64,000 nt of DNA, taken from Bombyx mori (taxonomy: Eukaryota > Arthropoda > Insecta > Lepidoptera > Bombycidae). Shown piece after piece: positions 44,931 through 57,115 of this stretch. Numbering within the stretch: position 1 is the first letter of the stretch; every line of letters begins with the position of its first letter. The notes under the pieces were generated by a model that saw only the letters and a program-made list of their open reading frames with translations, was not told the DNA's origin and did no database searches. Location of the stretch: NCBI RefSeq assembly GCF_030269925.1, contig NC_085114.1, positions 10,124,001 through 10,188,000 on the forward strand, in the 5' to 3' direction. Position numbers and translations under genes: made by a program.

Positions 44931-46947
44931 ACGCATCAGTAACCACTACCCATGTGTGTGAAGATCCACATGAGGTTCTTCTGCTCATCAAAATAAAAAA
45001 AAAAACTTATTGGCCTAAACAAAACGATTTTGCTTTAACATGGAACATAATAATCCTGTTAAATTAAAAATATAATCAATAACTAGTCGACTCTATAAAA
45101 AACGTTGTCATGTTGTTTTGTTAACACAAAATCTGTTTACGCACGACTAAATCTTGAGATAGAATCTCGCGTGAACCCTACCATTACTATATTTAAATCA
45201 ATTACTATAATTATATTTGTATAGAACTCGTGCGCAACTACGTACGCATGTAGGCGTCAGCAATTGTAATTAATGGGCCCATGATAAGCGGTAAAACACT
45301 TTAGATTAAAATAGAAGGGTCTATAATATTCAGAGACGTTGCTCTCTAAATAAAGGCACATTCAATCAAAACGATGTAATCAAATCAATTTCACCCACGT
45401 CATTAAATACTATTTATTTTGTTCTAATTTTTAATTCCTCATTTTCTTATTATTTCTAAAGTGAAAGGATCAATTATTTTCTTACAATTTCTTATTTAAA
45501 ACATAAATCAATATTGTTTTGCCGTTATGACTTTGAACATTTTGAAGTTTTTCAGAAACCGCCGTAGTGTAATTTTTTCGATCAAAACAACATTTTCTAA
45601 CTTCACTATATCGGGGCTACATTAATTAGACAACTGTAAACTTTCATTAGGCCATTAATTAACAATCATTAGGTGGTTTGATTTGCGCATTGGACTTGTT
45701 AATATTGCCTTGTATTATTATTGTTTTAACAAATTTTACTGCTGACGGTAATACTGGAAGCTGTTTTATTTATTTATTTTTGACTAGTCAAACCCGGCCA
45801 ATACAAAGATCGGTCAGCAAAGCGTGCCTGATTTGACTTTGATACGATCTACACAGCATTCTCCCATAGGTCATAAAATATATTAGATCCCACTAATTGG
45901 GAGTCTATAGAGAATATACACATAAACTTATATTTCTATGTACATATGTATATCATTTAATTCAAATCAACTTAAATTAAAAACAACTTGCATTAAAAAA
46001 AAAACCAATGGTCAGATAAGACGTAATTTTTTTTTCTGTAAACAAGCTGTACCCTATTGCTTATTTGCAATAGATAAATTCTGTTTGAATTGCAATGCTG
46101 AAATGTATTTTTTTTTAATAATTCATATTTATTAATTACGTTGCATCTCTTTCAGGTAAGTTGATGAAGCAAGGATAGTTTTGACACGTGATAAGCAATT
46201 GAAAATGCATCGATAGTCAAGGCAAGTATGTACTGACAGATAGAATATAATGTAACCAGGAATGTGCGTGGGCGAGGTTGTTCTTCCCCGCATACTGGTT
46301 CGTCGAGCAGAGCCAGCTTCTCACACATCAATTCAAGTCTATAGGTACTTTAAACTTGAACACATGTTAATGGGATGGGCAATAGACAGAGCCCAATAAT
46401 AAACCAGCCGTTTTCATGCTTTTAAATGGTAAACAAACAACAATACCTAAGTTAAAAGAACTCAAGTTTTTTTTATATGTCAATTAAGTTAGAAACGCAA
46501 TAAACAAAAATTATATTTAAAAATCAATTAATAGCTGTATTGAATATTCATATTTACTGAAAATCAATTAATTATTCTTTACTTGACGTCGAACGTACAA
46601 TGTTATTGAAAACGAAAATTTCGAGTATCTCATTACATTGCAGTAGAGCACACACAATGTTGGTTCTCCATTAGACTATGGCGCCGTTAGTTGAGAGCCG
46701 GCCTGCACGCACAAAGTAATGGAATATGCAGATGAGACGCCCGCTGCGAACAATGTCGTACTAATATAACGTCTGTCCATATCTGATGCATCCGCCGACC
46801 GAACATACAATAACATTGCTTGAAATAACCCATAACGCAGGCGTTTCCTGCTCAATCTATTAGTATTTATTACCTTCAAAAACTAAAACGATATTTACTA
46901 CGAAAAATTTGAACCTCAGACTGCTGTGAAAATTATTTTATAAGTAA
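44931..46947. other. AT-rich non-coding DNA
   Basis: About 2 kb with no gene or repeat recognised. A less AT-rich patch (45,780-45,870, AACCCGGCCAATACAAAGAT) is unassigned. Confidence 0.45.
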
Positions 46948-47241
46948 TTAGCTGACCCTGCAAATTTCGGAGTGCCTCAATCGATAAATAAAAGACCTAA
47001 ACTTTTGTATAAAATAAACTTAAAACAAACAAAAGGAATCCGTCCGACGGGGGACACATCAAAGGAAAACCAAAATTGTTAATTTTATTTAATTCCGGAC
47101 ATTTTCATATTTATCTACCTTTTAAACCTTCTCTGGACTAACACAAATAATTCAAGACCAAAATTAGCCAAATCGGTCCAGCCGCTCTAGAGTTTTAACA
47201 AGACTAACGAACAGCAATCCATTTATATATATATATATAGA
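46948..47241 (-). mobile_element. Helitron-like repeat, family B, copy 3
   Basis: CTAG has decayed to TTAG at the left (TTAGCTGACCCTGCAAATTT). The rest follows the family to AATCCATTTATATATATATA and a TAGA end with extra TA units. Confidence 0.6.
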
Positions 47242-50200
47242 TATAGATAGAAGATATTCATTTTCCGTGTCTTCGATTATTGCATGACCGCGTTTTATTA
47301 ACACTATACTATTTCCATTTCTTTATTTTCTCGAGCTTCATCCTTATCAGTTTCTCCGACTCTGCTATGACCTTCTTGTACGTGCGTAAGCGTCATATTT
47401 TTATTAAATAATGTATACATAATGTAAAAAATACGCTCGTTCAAGTTTCCACAGGAGCTATCATCGAGAAAATAAAGAAATGAAAATAGTATAGTCCAAT
47501 TACCTTACAAGTGAATTAATAAGAGTCGATTTTAACTTCTGCCGGCTGTAAGCAGAGAGTATTAAGCTAAGCACAAAATAAATGTTTCCCAAAGTGTGAG
47601 CTTGGTAAACATTTATATTGTAGCGTGGAGTAGTTGATAGGCGTACCTTTGAACCAGCGACTCCCAAACTGCAGAGCGCGTACTCCCACTGGCAGTACGT
47701 GAAAATTATGTTATATGTATTAAAGAGTTAAACCAGTTAATGTTTATTAAGATTATTATAATGTTTTATGTCTACGATATAAAAATGCACCTTATAACGA
47801 ATATCTTACTCAGTATAAAACAAATAACCGATAGACGTTAAGAAAAACAAGACTTTTTAGAAGTTGGTATAGAGCTATCAGTGGTGTGATGAAAATATTT
47901 ATTAGGGAGTATAGGAATGAAAAAAGGTTGAGAAGCATTGCTATAGATCATAATATTACGCGTTAGCAATTTTTTTTCTTTTATATTCGAATCATTAGTG
48001 AAATAAAACTTTTAGAAAGTTACTTTTTCAGTGTTTATGATGTTAGGAACTGCAAGACTTCGTTTTCTCAGACAATTTTAATTCGTCCTGTATAATCTGT
48101 CGTTTTTATGGATTTAGTCGTACAAGAGAAATGTGTGAATTAAAAAGAAAGACACGCGTCTGAGGTTATAATTATATTGAGCGATATTACGTAGGTACTT
48201 GAATACGAGTAGGTAGGTGCGTTCGTGCACGAGATCGGTGTGAGAACAAACTCATAAACGTCTGGGCACTTTATGACTTCTTGTTATTTTAAGTCGCGGT
48301 GTCTCGTGACAGCGCTGGTTCATTATTTGCATAAAATTATTATCAAGCAACGAACGTGAAATAATCCAAGCATTTATTTTAAATACGAACTAATTTTAGG
48401 TGTATTCATTACAACTTTTATTATGCGTAGATGTCGTGTATTTTTACCGAAAATGAAATTAATATTGATCATAAAATTTATGATTTTGAAATTGTTGGAA
48501 TAATCCCTTTGCCATACATATTGTAGGTAAATGTGACGTTGACAACAAACGAAGCGCTTAACATAAATTACAGAGTATGTTAATTATGTAATTATTATAC
48601 TAGGTGAATGTCATTACTCTACAATTTTTTATAGATTTAATTTGTATATTTGTGGGGCTTCAATAGATTATTTGAAAAATATTTTAGTTAATGAGATAAA
48701 TGTATTCAGTGTCTCTAAGTTGCAATACGTTTATTTTAATTATGCTCTTATCTTCAGCCTCGCCTTTTATCTAAACGTTACATTAGCGATAAAACATCCT
48801 TCGAGTGGTTACTTCAAATAAGTTGGAAGCACTGAGTCTATTTAAGGTGTGGATACAATCTGGAGTGGGTAATTTTGTGGGTTCACCTACTAGGGTTCAA
48901 GTGTACTACATCTACAATGCTTTTGATCTTATAAATACGCTACGGAGTTGAATTAGTTGATTTGGTAATATTTTAATACTAGTGTAGGTATCCTTAAGGA
49001 ATTTAATGCCAATATAAATGCCGCTTTGGATTGAATGAAAATAAAAATGTGTTTTTTTTTTTTTAATACATTTCTCATGGTGCTCTTATACTTATATATT
49101 GCAATCAGAGCCGCAAAATATAAATATAGTTTTCATAAGCTGACTCACGTTTGATTCACGTCTTCCTAATTTGAATCTTGTTGGATTCGTTCGTTACCGT
49201 AAATCCCGCAGTGTGAACTCTTAGTTTTACTTTCGTCTTTTAATTTTAACTTAATTAGTGACCTTCAATACAGTAATTATTAAGAGGTCGAGGACCGATT
49301 TTTGTTTTAATCAATCATCGAACTGTAAATAACTGAAAACTACATTATTTTTCTAGTTTCCCATTCAGGGTAGGTATACTAATTATAAAAACAATATCAA
49401 ATTCTATCCTTTTACTTCTAGGCATTAGAAAAATATTCGGTATTAAAAATGTAGGACTCCCTAAAATATTTCTGCCCTTCTTGGCGTCGCAATAGTAAAA
49501 TACGAAGATATACCACATTTTAATGTCTTCACTTGGCGTGCAGTTTTGCCATCGACCACCCACTTCGACTTCAGATCTAGTTTCCGTGATGCTTCGATGA
49601 AATAAACAAATGGGTTGTATGCCGTTGTAGTTAGAAAACTTTGTTTGATCGTCCACCCATATCCGTTCTTAGCGTTGTGGTTTGTAGCAGTTCACTCGAG
49701 AACTACTTATAAACATGCATTCTTTTAGGATGTAGGCGGCGTTGTATAAACTATAAAAATATAGGACAACTGACAATCGTAAATGAGGAGTCTAACTCTC
49801 TCTCGAGGCTTCTGTGTTACTAAATATTTATCAGAGTCTATGGACATTACGAGTCTATCTCAATACCTCGTCAAATGAGGTCTAAATTTAAATTTTACCT
49901 TTCAACGACTGACACCAATTAAACTTGAATTCAGAACCATTTTTTCGTAACCAAATATGTATGTATTGCGTTCCAAAATAATCCAACAAAATTAAAACAA
50001 AATCCGAATCAATCGAAATAAATCTCTCAAAGTCGACCGATAGAAATCTATTACTTTTGTAACGAAAGCAGGATCGACTTCACGCTCTGAATGATGTTTC
50101 CTTGCCGCCATCTGAGTCACGTGTGGGCTAGTAATGAGAGTAATTGCCTCTTTTCTCACATCTTGATTCATTATTATTGGAGGAGACGGGGCTCGACTCC

Positions 50201-50788
50201 CCACTTAACTTTATTTTGGTGTTGTGCTCCACATAATTGAACCGGGAGTCAACAACACCCGAACTTTTGATTCATTAATTACGGCACACCCGAAAACATT
50301 TCTTAAATCAACAAACAGCATTTAAATGTGCATTAATGTGAGCTGTGAAATATAAACGTCGCGCTGTTCGACACGAGATGAGATAACGATACGAAATTGG
50401 AACGGAATGGGGTAGTTAAAATTTTAATGCGGAACTGGCACGGATTCCCTTAAGAAACAAAACTGCCTTATAAATATGACTAATGGCAAGCCATAACGAG
50501 CTGTTTATATGACATCGAAACAAACCTCTGTCGGTCGGCATTAAATGGCCATAAATAGAAGTAGAGCTCCGATTAACATCTGTATACAGCAGTCCACGTA
50601 CATCGTAATCGAGCGGGCTGCTGGTTCCACAAAGCGGTACAAGCGGCGCAGGTCAGAGGTCGCTACGGGTCCTCATTCACTACCGGTGTCCGTCGAGTCT
50701 TGACAATTTTACATTCCAAATGAATCGATTATACCATCGACCTTTGCAGATGTAAATGTGATATGTTGTGCTAGAACATACATTATGC
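47242..50788. other. Long AT-rich non-coding stretch
   Basis: About 3.5 kb. A 103-codon minus-strand frame at 49,345-49,656 (it contains ILGSPTFLIPNIFLMPRSKR) and a 70-codon frame at 49,992-50,204 have no domain I can name. From about 50,380 to 50,700 the sequence is repeat-free and less AT-rich, with homeodomain-type motifs such as TTAAATGGCCATAAAT and CGATTAAC. Confidence 0.45.
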
Positions 50789-51255
50789 ATGCTAGCTTCT
50801 GCACGCGGTTTCGTTCGCGTTAATGTAGTAAAATAAATTTTGTGTTTTTTTTTTTCCTACCTAAGCTGATGGTCTTGAGAGACCATATCAGCGTTACTGG
50901 GCGAGTAGGTGAGCTCACGGGACTCAAACCTGACGTTGTTGCTAACACGAACACTAGTCAGAACCGTGCTTCGCAGAATCTACCACCGGATCGGAGACGC
51001 GACCCACTGAGAAGATCCGGCGAGAAACTCAGTGGTCTGTGTCTGTGGATTAATTTACTCGCCGAGCTCTTCGTTGCAAGTGACGTGTTCGATGAGAACG
51101 ATGATCGGTGATCGGGGTACCTATAAGCACCGTTAGTGGATCGGGAGGATCCCAAATGACGTGTGCTGTGTCTCAAGAAGAGTACGTGTATGCAAAATTT
51201 CAAAATGATTGGTTCCGTAGTTAGAACTCGAAAGCGAAAACAAACAAATTATATT
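50789..51255. mobile_element. Composite: lepidopteran short repeat split by a LINE-like tail
   Basis: The outer repeat begins GCTAGCTTCTGCACGCGGTT and resumes on the right with CAAAATTTCAAAATGATTGG, TTCCGTAG and ACAAACAAAT, the same order as family D (start GCTTTTGCCCGC, end AATCGGACCAGTAG, CAAACAAA). The family E fragment lies between the two halves. Confidence 0.5.
50845..51180 (-). mobile_element. LINE-like 3' tail fragment, family E, copy 2
   Basis: The T run at 50,845-50,855 is the A tail of a minus-strand copy. TAGATTCTGCGAAGCACGGT, GATCTTCTCAGTGGGTCGCG and CATCAGCTTAGGTAGG (minus strand) match 9141-9314, and this copy extends further 5'. An 89-codon frame at 50,842-51,111 is on the opposite strand and is not meaningful. 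Confidence 0.55.
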
Positions 51256-51307
51256 TCGTAATTATAACGTTAAAAATATATAGTAATACAACGTTATTGG
51301 CACTATT

Positions 51308-51575
51308 TAATTAAAAAACACTAATAACAATCACGCCACGTTAACTGGTCCCGTGCTAAGTTCGTAAAGAACTTGTGTTACAGGTACTAGATAACGGAAA
51401 TAAATGTAAGATTTTTATTATTTTATTATACACGTACATATATTTAATATACATCACTAACCTTGGAAAGAAGATATTTATCATACAAATATCTTCCCTT
51501 GGCGGGATTCGAAACCGCGACCACCTTGTTTAGTGACCATGTCACTTACCACTACACCAGACGGCCGTTCTAAAT
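51308..51575 (-). mobile_element. tRNA-headed SINE, family T, copy 1
   Basis: On the minus strand the head reads GCCGTCTGGTGTAGTGGTAA (A-box-like) and CGGTTTCGAATCCCGCCAAG (B-box-like), then GAAGATATTTGTATGATAAA, CTTACATTTATTTCC, CAAGTTCTTTACGAACTTAG and CCAGTTAACGTGGCGTG, and an A/T-rich end. The head has the two Pol III boxes at roughly tRNA spacing but then runs on for about 200 bp, so it is a SINE and not a tRNA gene. A second copy is at 57,818-58,064. Confidence 0.75.
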
Positions 51576-51945
51576 GTCTAAATTGTCACTAATGTACACC
51601 AAACATAACATAAATATCGATATCTCATTTGACGGCCAATTAATTGGGTAAAGAGGTAAATCCGTGAAGCAAATGGGTAATCAGTGCCCGGAAGCCATAA
51701 AAATGTACAGTCATTTCTTGACTCATGCTACTGACACTGAATCGTCTTGTTTTTAATATTATATTAGTTATATTCGTTCTCATGATTCACGATACTTAAT
51801 AGGAAGTAATTACTGTTATATTTTGCGTTAATCATTGTGTTAGCCATATTCAAAAACAATATAGTTTAAAATTAAATATGAAGACATTTCTGCGCGAACG
51901 CCAATTAAAATTAACAATTTTCAGTACATACAGGAAAATTAAATC
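51576..51945. other. Non-coding stretch without recognised gene
   Basis: Nothing recognised. Confidence 0.45.
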
Positions 51946-52357
51946 GAATTTCGTCGAAATTCGACTATAATTAATTATTGTAATTGTAAGTTTGTGCACT
52001 ATTATGATTGTATTTTACACTTCTATAATCACAAATTTCGCCAAGACTAAACTATAAAAAATATTAACAAAGACAAACAATATTTAATCTATTCTCAATT
52101 TGACCACAGACGTCAAGAACAAAAGTTTGACAATAAATTGTATGCATGCGTGTGTGCGTCAAATACATGGTATGTAGTGTGTGTAATGTTTTCTTTATTG
52201 ATTTAATGTATCTTTTATGCATTATTTAAAAAAAATATTAGCATTGTGCACTTCTACTCTATATTCTCTATAAGTGTGGGAAATTTCATACTCCTCCGAC
52301 CGCGCAGTTTTCGTAAAAAGGGATACAAAGTTTTTGCTTCACGTATTAATATATAGA
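51946..52357 (-). mobile_element. Non-autonomous Helitron, family A, copy lacking its CTAG end
   Basis: The hairpin region is present but altered at the left (CGAATTTCGTCGAAATTCGA); the CTAG terminus is gone. The right end is intact (CACGTATTAATATATAGA followed by T). Confidence 0.7.
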
Positions 52358-53728
52358 TATAAAGTAGTTTGTTCATTAACTGCTGTGACTTATACTTTTC
52401 CAAACCAACCTTATAAAATAATTTATTTTTTCGTTTTCAATCTTTTTACTAATAATAGTATATAACTAAACTTACATATCTTTTTTCAATACTCAGTTGA
52501 ATTATAGCCGTCGAAACGTAACGTATTAATATCATTGTTATCGTATAATTAAAGAGATGTGCTTACAATTGTATGCAAAACTGTATTCGCAATTTAGTAC
52601 TTGGTGATGCAACCTTCATACAAACTTGATACATTAAAAGACAAGCGTCTCATCTTTATACATAATATTAATAATGAATGAATATCAGTGAATGATATTA
52701 ATTTAAATTTGGTTTAATAACTTTCAGACTTTTATTCTGTTTTGGATAATCTGTGCTTCATTTGATTAGTAAGTAGCGGCCAGTACAAATCCGTTCAAAT
52801 GTTGCAACACTATGTGTTCATCAAACGCATTTTCATGTGGGTCACGAGGTATCTGCTTTGTTTACATGATCAGATCGCGTTCCTTCGTTAGCTGCCACCA
52901 TTAACGCTACTTAAGGTTACGTGTTGCTGATCATAAGCGTGAGTATACATTGATAAGATCGAAATCTTCACATAATAAAAAATAAAGCATTGCGTAATTT
53001 GAGTACCTGCGATTTAAATTTTAGCGTAATAGAAACAATTCAAACGTACTTGTTTACGTTGACCTAAATAGAAAATACGGGAAAGCGGCCCTTCGATAAT
53101 TTATTACTTTCTATTTTTCGATTGCGATGTATTAGTAGGTTCGAAATTCGGACGTGGGCGAACGCCTTTCGAAATCAACAGCGAACTGGGCGATAGAGAC
53201 ATCTGCTCGTACTGACGAATAAAGGGTATACGCTTCGAAGTATCGCCACTTGAATAGCTGAGTCTTCTCGTACGCGTTTACGGTCTCAATATTTTCTGTC
53301 AATTAAAATTCCTTTAAGAGAAAAGTTTGCGCGGCTAACAATGGCTAACTAGCCGGGCATTGTTGCTGGTGGAATGCCGATAACAATAGTTAAGCAGCTC
53401 GAGCAAAGAGGTTTACTGTGGAAATTAAAGCAGCTACCGATTCGGTTCAAGATGTACCGGCCGGGACCATAAATCGTGTCCAATTAGCAGGGCGTACCTC
53501 TTGTTATCTATACGATTCTAAATACAAAGAAACATCGCCTTGAATACTACAGAATAGGGCGTGAATTAGCTCGTGAATTTCAGAATAGTTCTTCGGGAAT
53601 TAAATAAATTTAAACTCCTTATTTTAAAGCTTTGAGTTATTTTTAAATAGCCTGTATTTATGTTTATTTTTCTATATCATAAAACAAATAGTTACTTTTA
53701 TGTAGACATTTTTTTATTTTATTGTAGA
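52358..53728. other. Non-coding DNA, with a repeat-free less AT-rich patch
   Basis: From about 53,060 to 53,530 the composition is more balanced (CGGCCCTTCGATAATTTATT, CCGGCCGGGACCATAAATCG, GTCCAATTAGCAGGG) and no repeat family matches; it could be regulatory. No frame recognised. Confidence 0.45.
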
Positions 53729-54022
53729 CTAGCTGACCCGGCAGACTTCGTAGTGCCTCAATCGATAAAAAAAAGACCTAAACTTTTGTATAAAATAAAC
53801 TTAAAACAAACAAAAGGAATCCGTCCGACGACGGGGGACACATCAAAGGAAAAACAAAATTGTTTGTTTTTATATAATTCCGAACATTTTCATATTTATC
53901 TACCTTTTAAACCTTCTCTGGACTTCCACAAATAATTCAAGACCAAAATTAGCCAAATCGGTTGAGCCATTCTCGAGTTTTAGCGAGACTAACGAACAGC
54001 AATTCATTTTTATATATAGAGA
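53729..54022 (-). mobile_element. Helitron-like repeat, family B, copy 4
   Basis: Intact ends: CTAGCTGACCCGGCAGACTT after A, and TTATATATAGAGA before T. GACGACGGGGGACACATC shows a 3-nt ACG duplication relative to the other copies. Confidence 0.65.
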
Positions 54023-55063
54023 TAAGTAGACGATCTTACAACTCATCTGATATTAAATGGTTATCGTAGCACATAGACAGCTTTATCTTCCTATACAGAA
54101 AAGGCTTATGAGCCACAAGAAACCACTACATCCCATAAAAATGTTTTCAAGACACATAAAAAGCAGTAGAATCCGGTGTCTGTACATTTAGGAAAAGTAA
54201 TAAAATAGAAAGGGAGTAAGTACCTAAAGAAGAGTAATGGAACAAAAATCAACTACTTTCAGAATTATTTTCTGTCTGTCTGTATGTTTGTTTGTTCACG
54301 CAATTTCTAGATAAACTACACTTATTTTCATGTAGTTTTCATGTAAGTGCACTGAGATTATATTGGTATTGGTTTCATCCAAAGGGTATGTTTAAAATTG
54401 ACTTTTATACTTTTTTAATATGAAAGTAACTCTGCCTGTTGTTATGATTTCACGCCCAATTGACTGAAGCGATTTTGGCGGAATGCGTATGGAAATAATT
54501 GAACCCAGAGGCAAGAATATAGGGCAGGCAGCCCATCGTATATAAACAAAAAAAAAAACCACCACGTTTGTTACAGTAAAACATTTCACTTGTTTCCGGT
54601 CACAAGTTTTCAATCGTTAAACTTTTAATAGCGTAAAGTCATAAAACGTTATTGCCCCCAGGGGTATTGGGGTCAAGGGATGATATTTACGATTATGAAA
54701 CCGAACAATAGCTAAACAATGGGGAACACGATACACAGCCCATCCACTTAATTTCGAGTAGACACCTTTGTCATGAGTTTTTGTCCTCGGCTATTTCCAT
54801 AAATTACATGGCAAGACCGTCAATGTTGGTGTCTTGTAGTTTTGGTAAAAGGCTGTACCTGCTATTGTTATGGTAAACAGGAGACGTGAGCTGCAAGTCC
54901 CAGGGGCGATTCAGTACCCGCCGCTATAAAGCGAAGAACGTTATAAGTGGCATTCGCATTACACTATTGTGGTGAAATGGCGTGAGAAGACATAAAAAAA
55001 ATTATCGAATACAAAACTTTGTTAATCCAGGATATGCAGTGTTTCATCACGTAAATTGTGTTA
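54023..55063. other. Non-coding DNA, with a repeat-free less AT-rich patch
   Basis: From 54,630 to 54,970 the sequence is repeat-free with motifs such as TTGCCCCCAGGGGTATTGGG and CTATTGTTATGG. No gene recognised. Confidence 0.45.
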
Positions 55064-55482
55064 TCTATATATTAATACGTGAAGCAAAAACTTTGTATCC
55101 CTTTTTACGAAAATTGCGCGGACGGAGGTGTATAAAATTTTTCACACTTATAGATAATATAGTGAAGAATTGCACAATGCTAATTTTTTTTTTTAATAAT
55201 GCATAAAAGATACATTAAATCAATAAAGAAAACATTACACACACTACATACCATGTATTTGACGCACACACGCATGCATACTATTTATGGTCAAACTTTT
55301 GTTCATGACGTCTGTTGTCAAATTGAGAATAGATTAAATATTGTTTGTCTTTGTTAATATTTTTTATAGTATAGTCTTGGAGAAATTTGTGATTATAGAA
55401 GTATAAAATACAATCATAATAGTGTACAAACTTACAATTCCAATTAATTATAGTCGAATTTCGACTACTGCGGGACCTCTAG
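55064..55482 (+). mobile_element. Non-autonomous Helitron, family A, intact-ended copy
   Basis: It starts TCTATATATTAATACGTGAA after an A and ends CTAG at 55,479-55,482 before a T. The hairpin TAGTCGA-ATT-TCGACTA is at 55,451-55,467, 11 nt before CTAG. All the features of a Helitron 3' end are visible. No protein is coded. Confidence 0.8.
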
Positions 55483-55642
55483 TAAATTGAATTCATCGTT
55501 ACTAAGTACTTACTTTATATAAGAAGCTTGCAGAATATACTCTAGGATCTGTCACCCGTTACGTCATGGATACGAAATATGTATTAATTACATATAGTAT
55601 TAATTACAATCTACAATCGGCAGACCATTATGCTATATAGGC

Positions 55643-55652
55643 AGGGCTGCTT
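55643..55652. repeat. Target-site duplication of the R1-like fragment, left
   Basis: AGGGCTGCTT, repeated at 55,781-55,790. Confidence 0.85.
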
Positions 55653-55780
55653 TGGTCGAGGACTTCGGTCCAAGACTTCTCCCTCTCTTTCACCGGAGGC
55701 GCGGAATCCGGTATAACCGGGTACCGACCACTGTCGGCCGGGTATCCGTAAAGTGAGAAGATTCCCCAGCATTAAAAAAA
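55653..55780 (+). mobile_element. 5'-truncated 3' end of an R1-clade retrotransposon
   Basis: The plus strand matches the last part of the 3' UTR of the 36-42 kb element: CCGGAGGCGCGGAATCCGG, GGCCGGGTATCCGTAAA and GATTCCCCAGCATT, then an A tail. It differs at many sites and by small insertions (an extra GTGAGAA), so it comes from a related older subfamily, not from that copy. The AGGGCTGCTT duplication defines both ends. Confidence 0.85.
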
Positions 55781-55790
55781 AGGGCTGCTT
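55781..55790. repeat. Target-site duplication of the R1-like fragment, right
   Basis: AGGGCTGCTT follows the A tail directly. Confidence 0.85.
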
Positions 55791-56910
55791 CAGTAACACG
55801 CTTGCCGTTTCCCTGCACACGATAAGCGGCATCATGCTCTCGTCGCACAAGTGATATTCTAAATGAGTTTGAAGATAAAATTGGCAACTTTTAACGGTTT
55901 TTTACGTGTACACGTACACTGAGGGCCCTGAAACTGTGATACTTTAAAACAATTTTTTTTTTGTATGGAAACTAGCGACATCTTGTACAACCAATTGATA
56001 ACATTTTATCAATTTGTGGTTTCTGAAAATTTACAAAATCCTTCATTAAAAATATAGGATAAAAATATAAATATAGGATAGATATTAAGTTACGGCCGTC
56101 TACAGGAGCAATGAGAAACTAATCGACGCGAAGCCATCTAGTGGCCGACCCCCGTAAACATTTTTGTTGAATGCTTGAGTTGCTTATCTATAATTAATTT
56201 ATGTGTATTATCTATGCGTACACTGACCTTTAACATTATACAGGCAACATCGCCATTTGCTACTATTTTACACTGAACGACGATCGAATCGTACATTTTA
56301 AAAGGGCACTTGCAGGAATCCAAAAAACATGGAAGCCGAAAGCCAATTAGCGGAAAATATACAGCGGTTAATTTAGAGAGAAGAGGCATTGTTGAGTCAC
56401 ATCAGCCAATCAGTTTAAATTTACCCCGATATGGCACAAGTCCTTATAAAGCTCCAGCTTATATTATTGAGCCCGACGCGACGTCCCGCACAAAACATTT
56501 ACTAATTGGCCACCATGTCATATCTCCTCGTAAATGATTAATGGCCGTGGTGGAGAAACTCATGACCGACGCGTCTTTTGTTGGCATACATGGTGTATTA
56601 TAATATGTATCACGTTTGGGATTTTATGGCTTTAAATTTGTTTATTATTTCGTTTTAGGATATTATCATTACCTATTATTTCCTTCGATTCGCGCAGGTC
56701 GTAGACAATCAATAATCAAAACTAATTTAACGACTTCATGTATTTCTGTCCTCGGTGACGTCAGACGTAATGTCAGGAAAGTCTGAAATAATGTAAAGGC
56801 AATAAAAAAAGCGAGATTAAATCATAAAATTACTTTTAATTTTATTTGTATGTGTTAAATTTTTAATGAAAATAAAGTATTGAAAAAAAATAAACGGTTA
56901 CAGTTATCTT
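55791..56910. other. Non-coding DNA, with a repeat-free less AT-rich patch
   Basis: From about 56,270 to 56,600 the sequence is repeat-free and contains GCCAATCAGTTTAAATTTAC, CTAATTGGCCACCATG and AAATGATTAATGGCC. Frames at 56,138-56,389 and 56,310-56,537 have no domain. A candidate regulatory region only. Confidence 0.45.
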
Positions 56911-57115
56911 GGCGGGGCCGCGATTTCTGCCGCGAAACAGTCATGCGTTCTGATTAAGGGGGATAGGGAGAGGGGTTGGTAGAAAATTGTATACAATACA
57001 TTTAAATCTTCGACCCTATGTCTCAATATGGGTAGCGATAATTACGCCATATCTATGGGTTTCAGTATCCACTCGATGAGTCCTTAAGTTTGTTCTTCCC
57101 TGTATGCACTAAAAT
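56911..57115 (+). mobile_element. Old diverged Bm1-like copy
   Basis: GGGCCGCGATTTCTGCCGCG, AAACAGTCATGCGTTCTG, TATGTCTCAATATGGGTAG and TATCTATGGGTTTCAGTATC keep the Bm1 order with heavy divergence. Confidence 0.5.

Noticed and set aside
51535..51575. Possible tRNA gene (A and B boxes on the minus strand)
   Set aside because: The head continues into about 200 bp shared with 57.8 kb, and no complete cloverleaf can be drawn; it is a tRNA-derived SINE.
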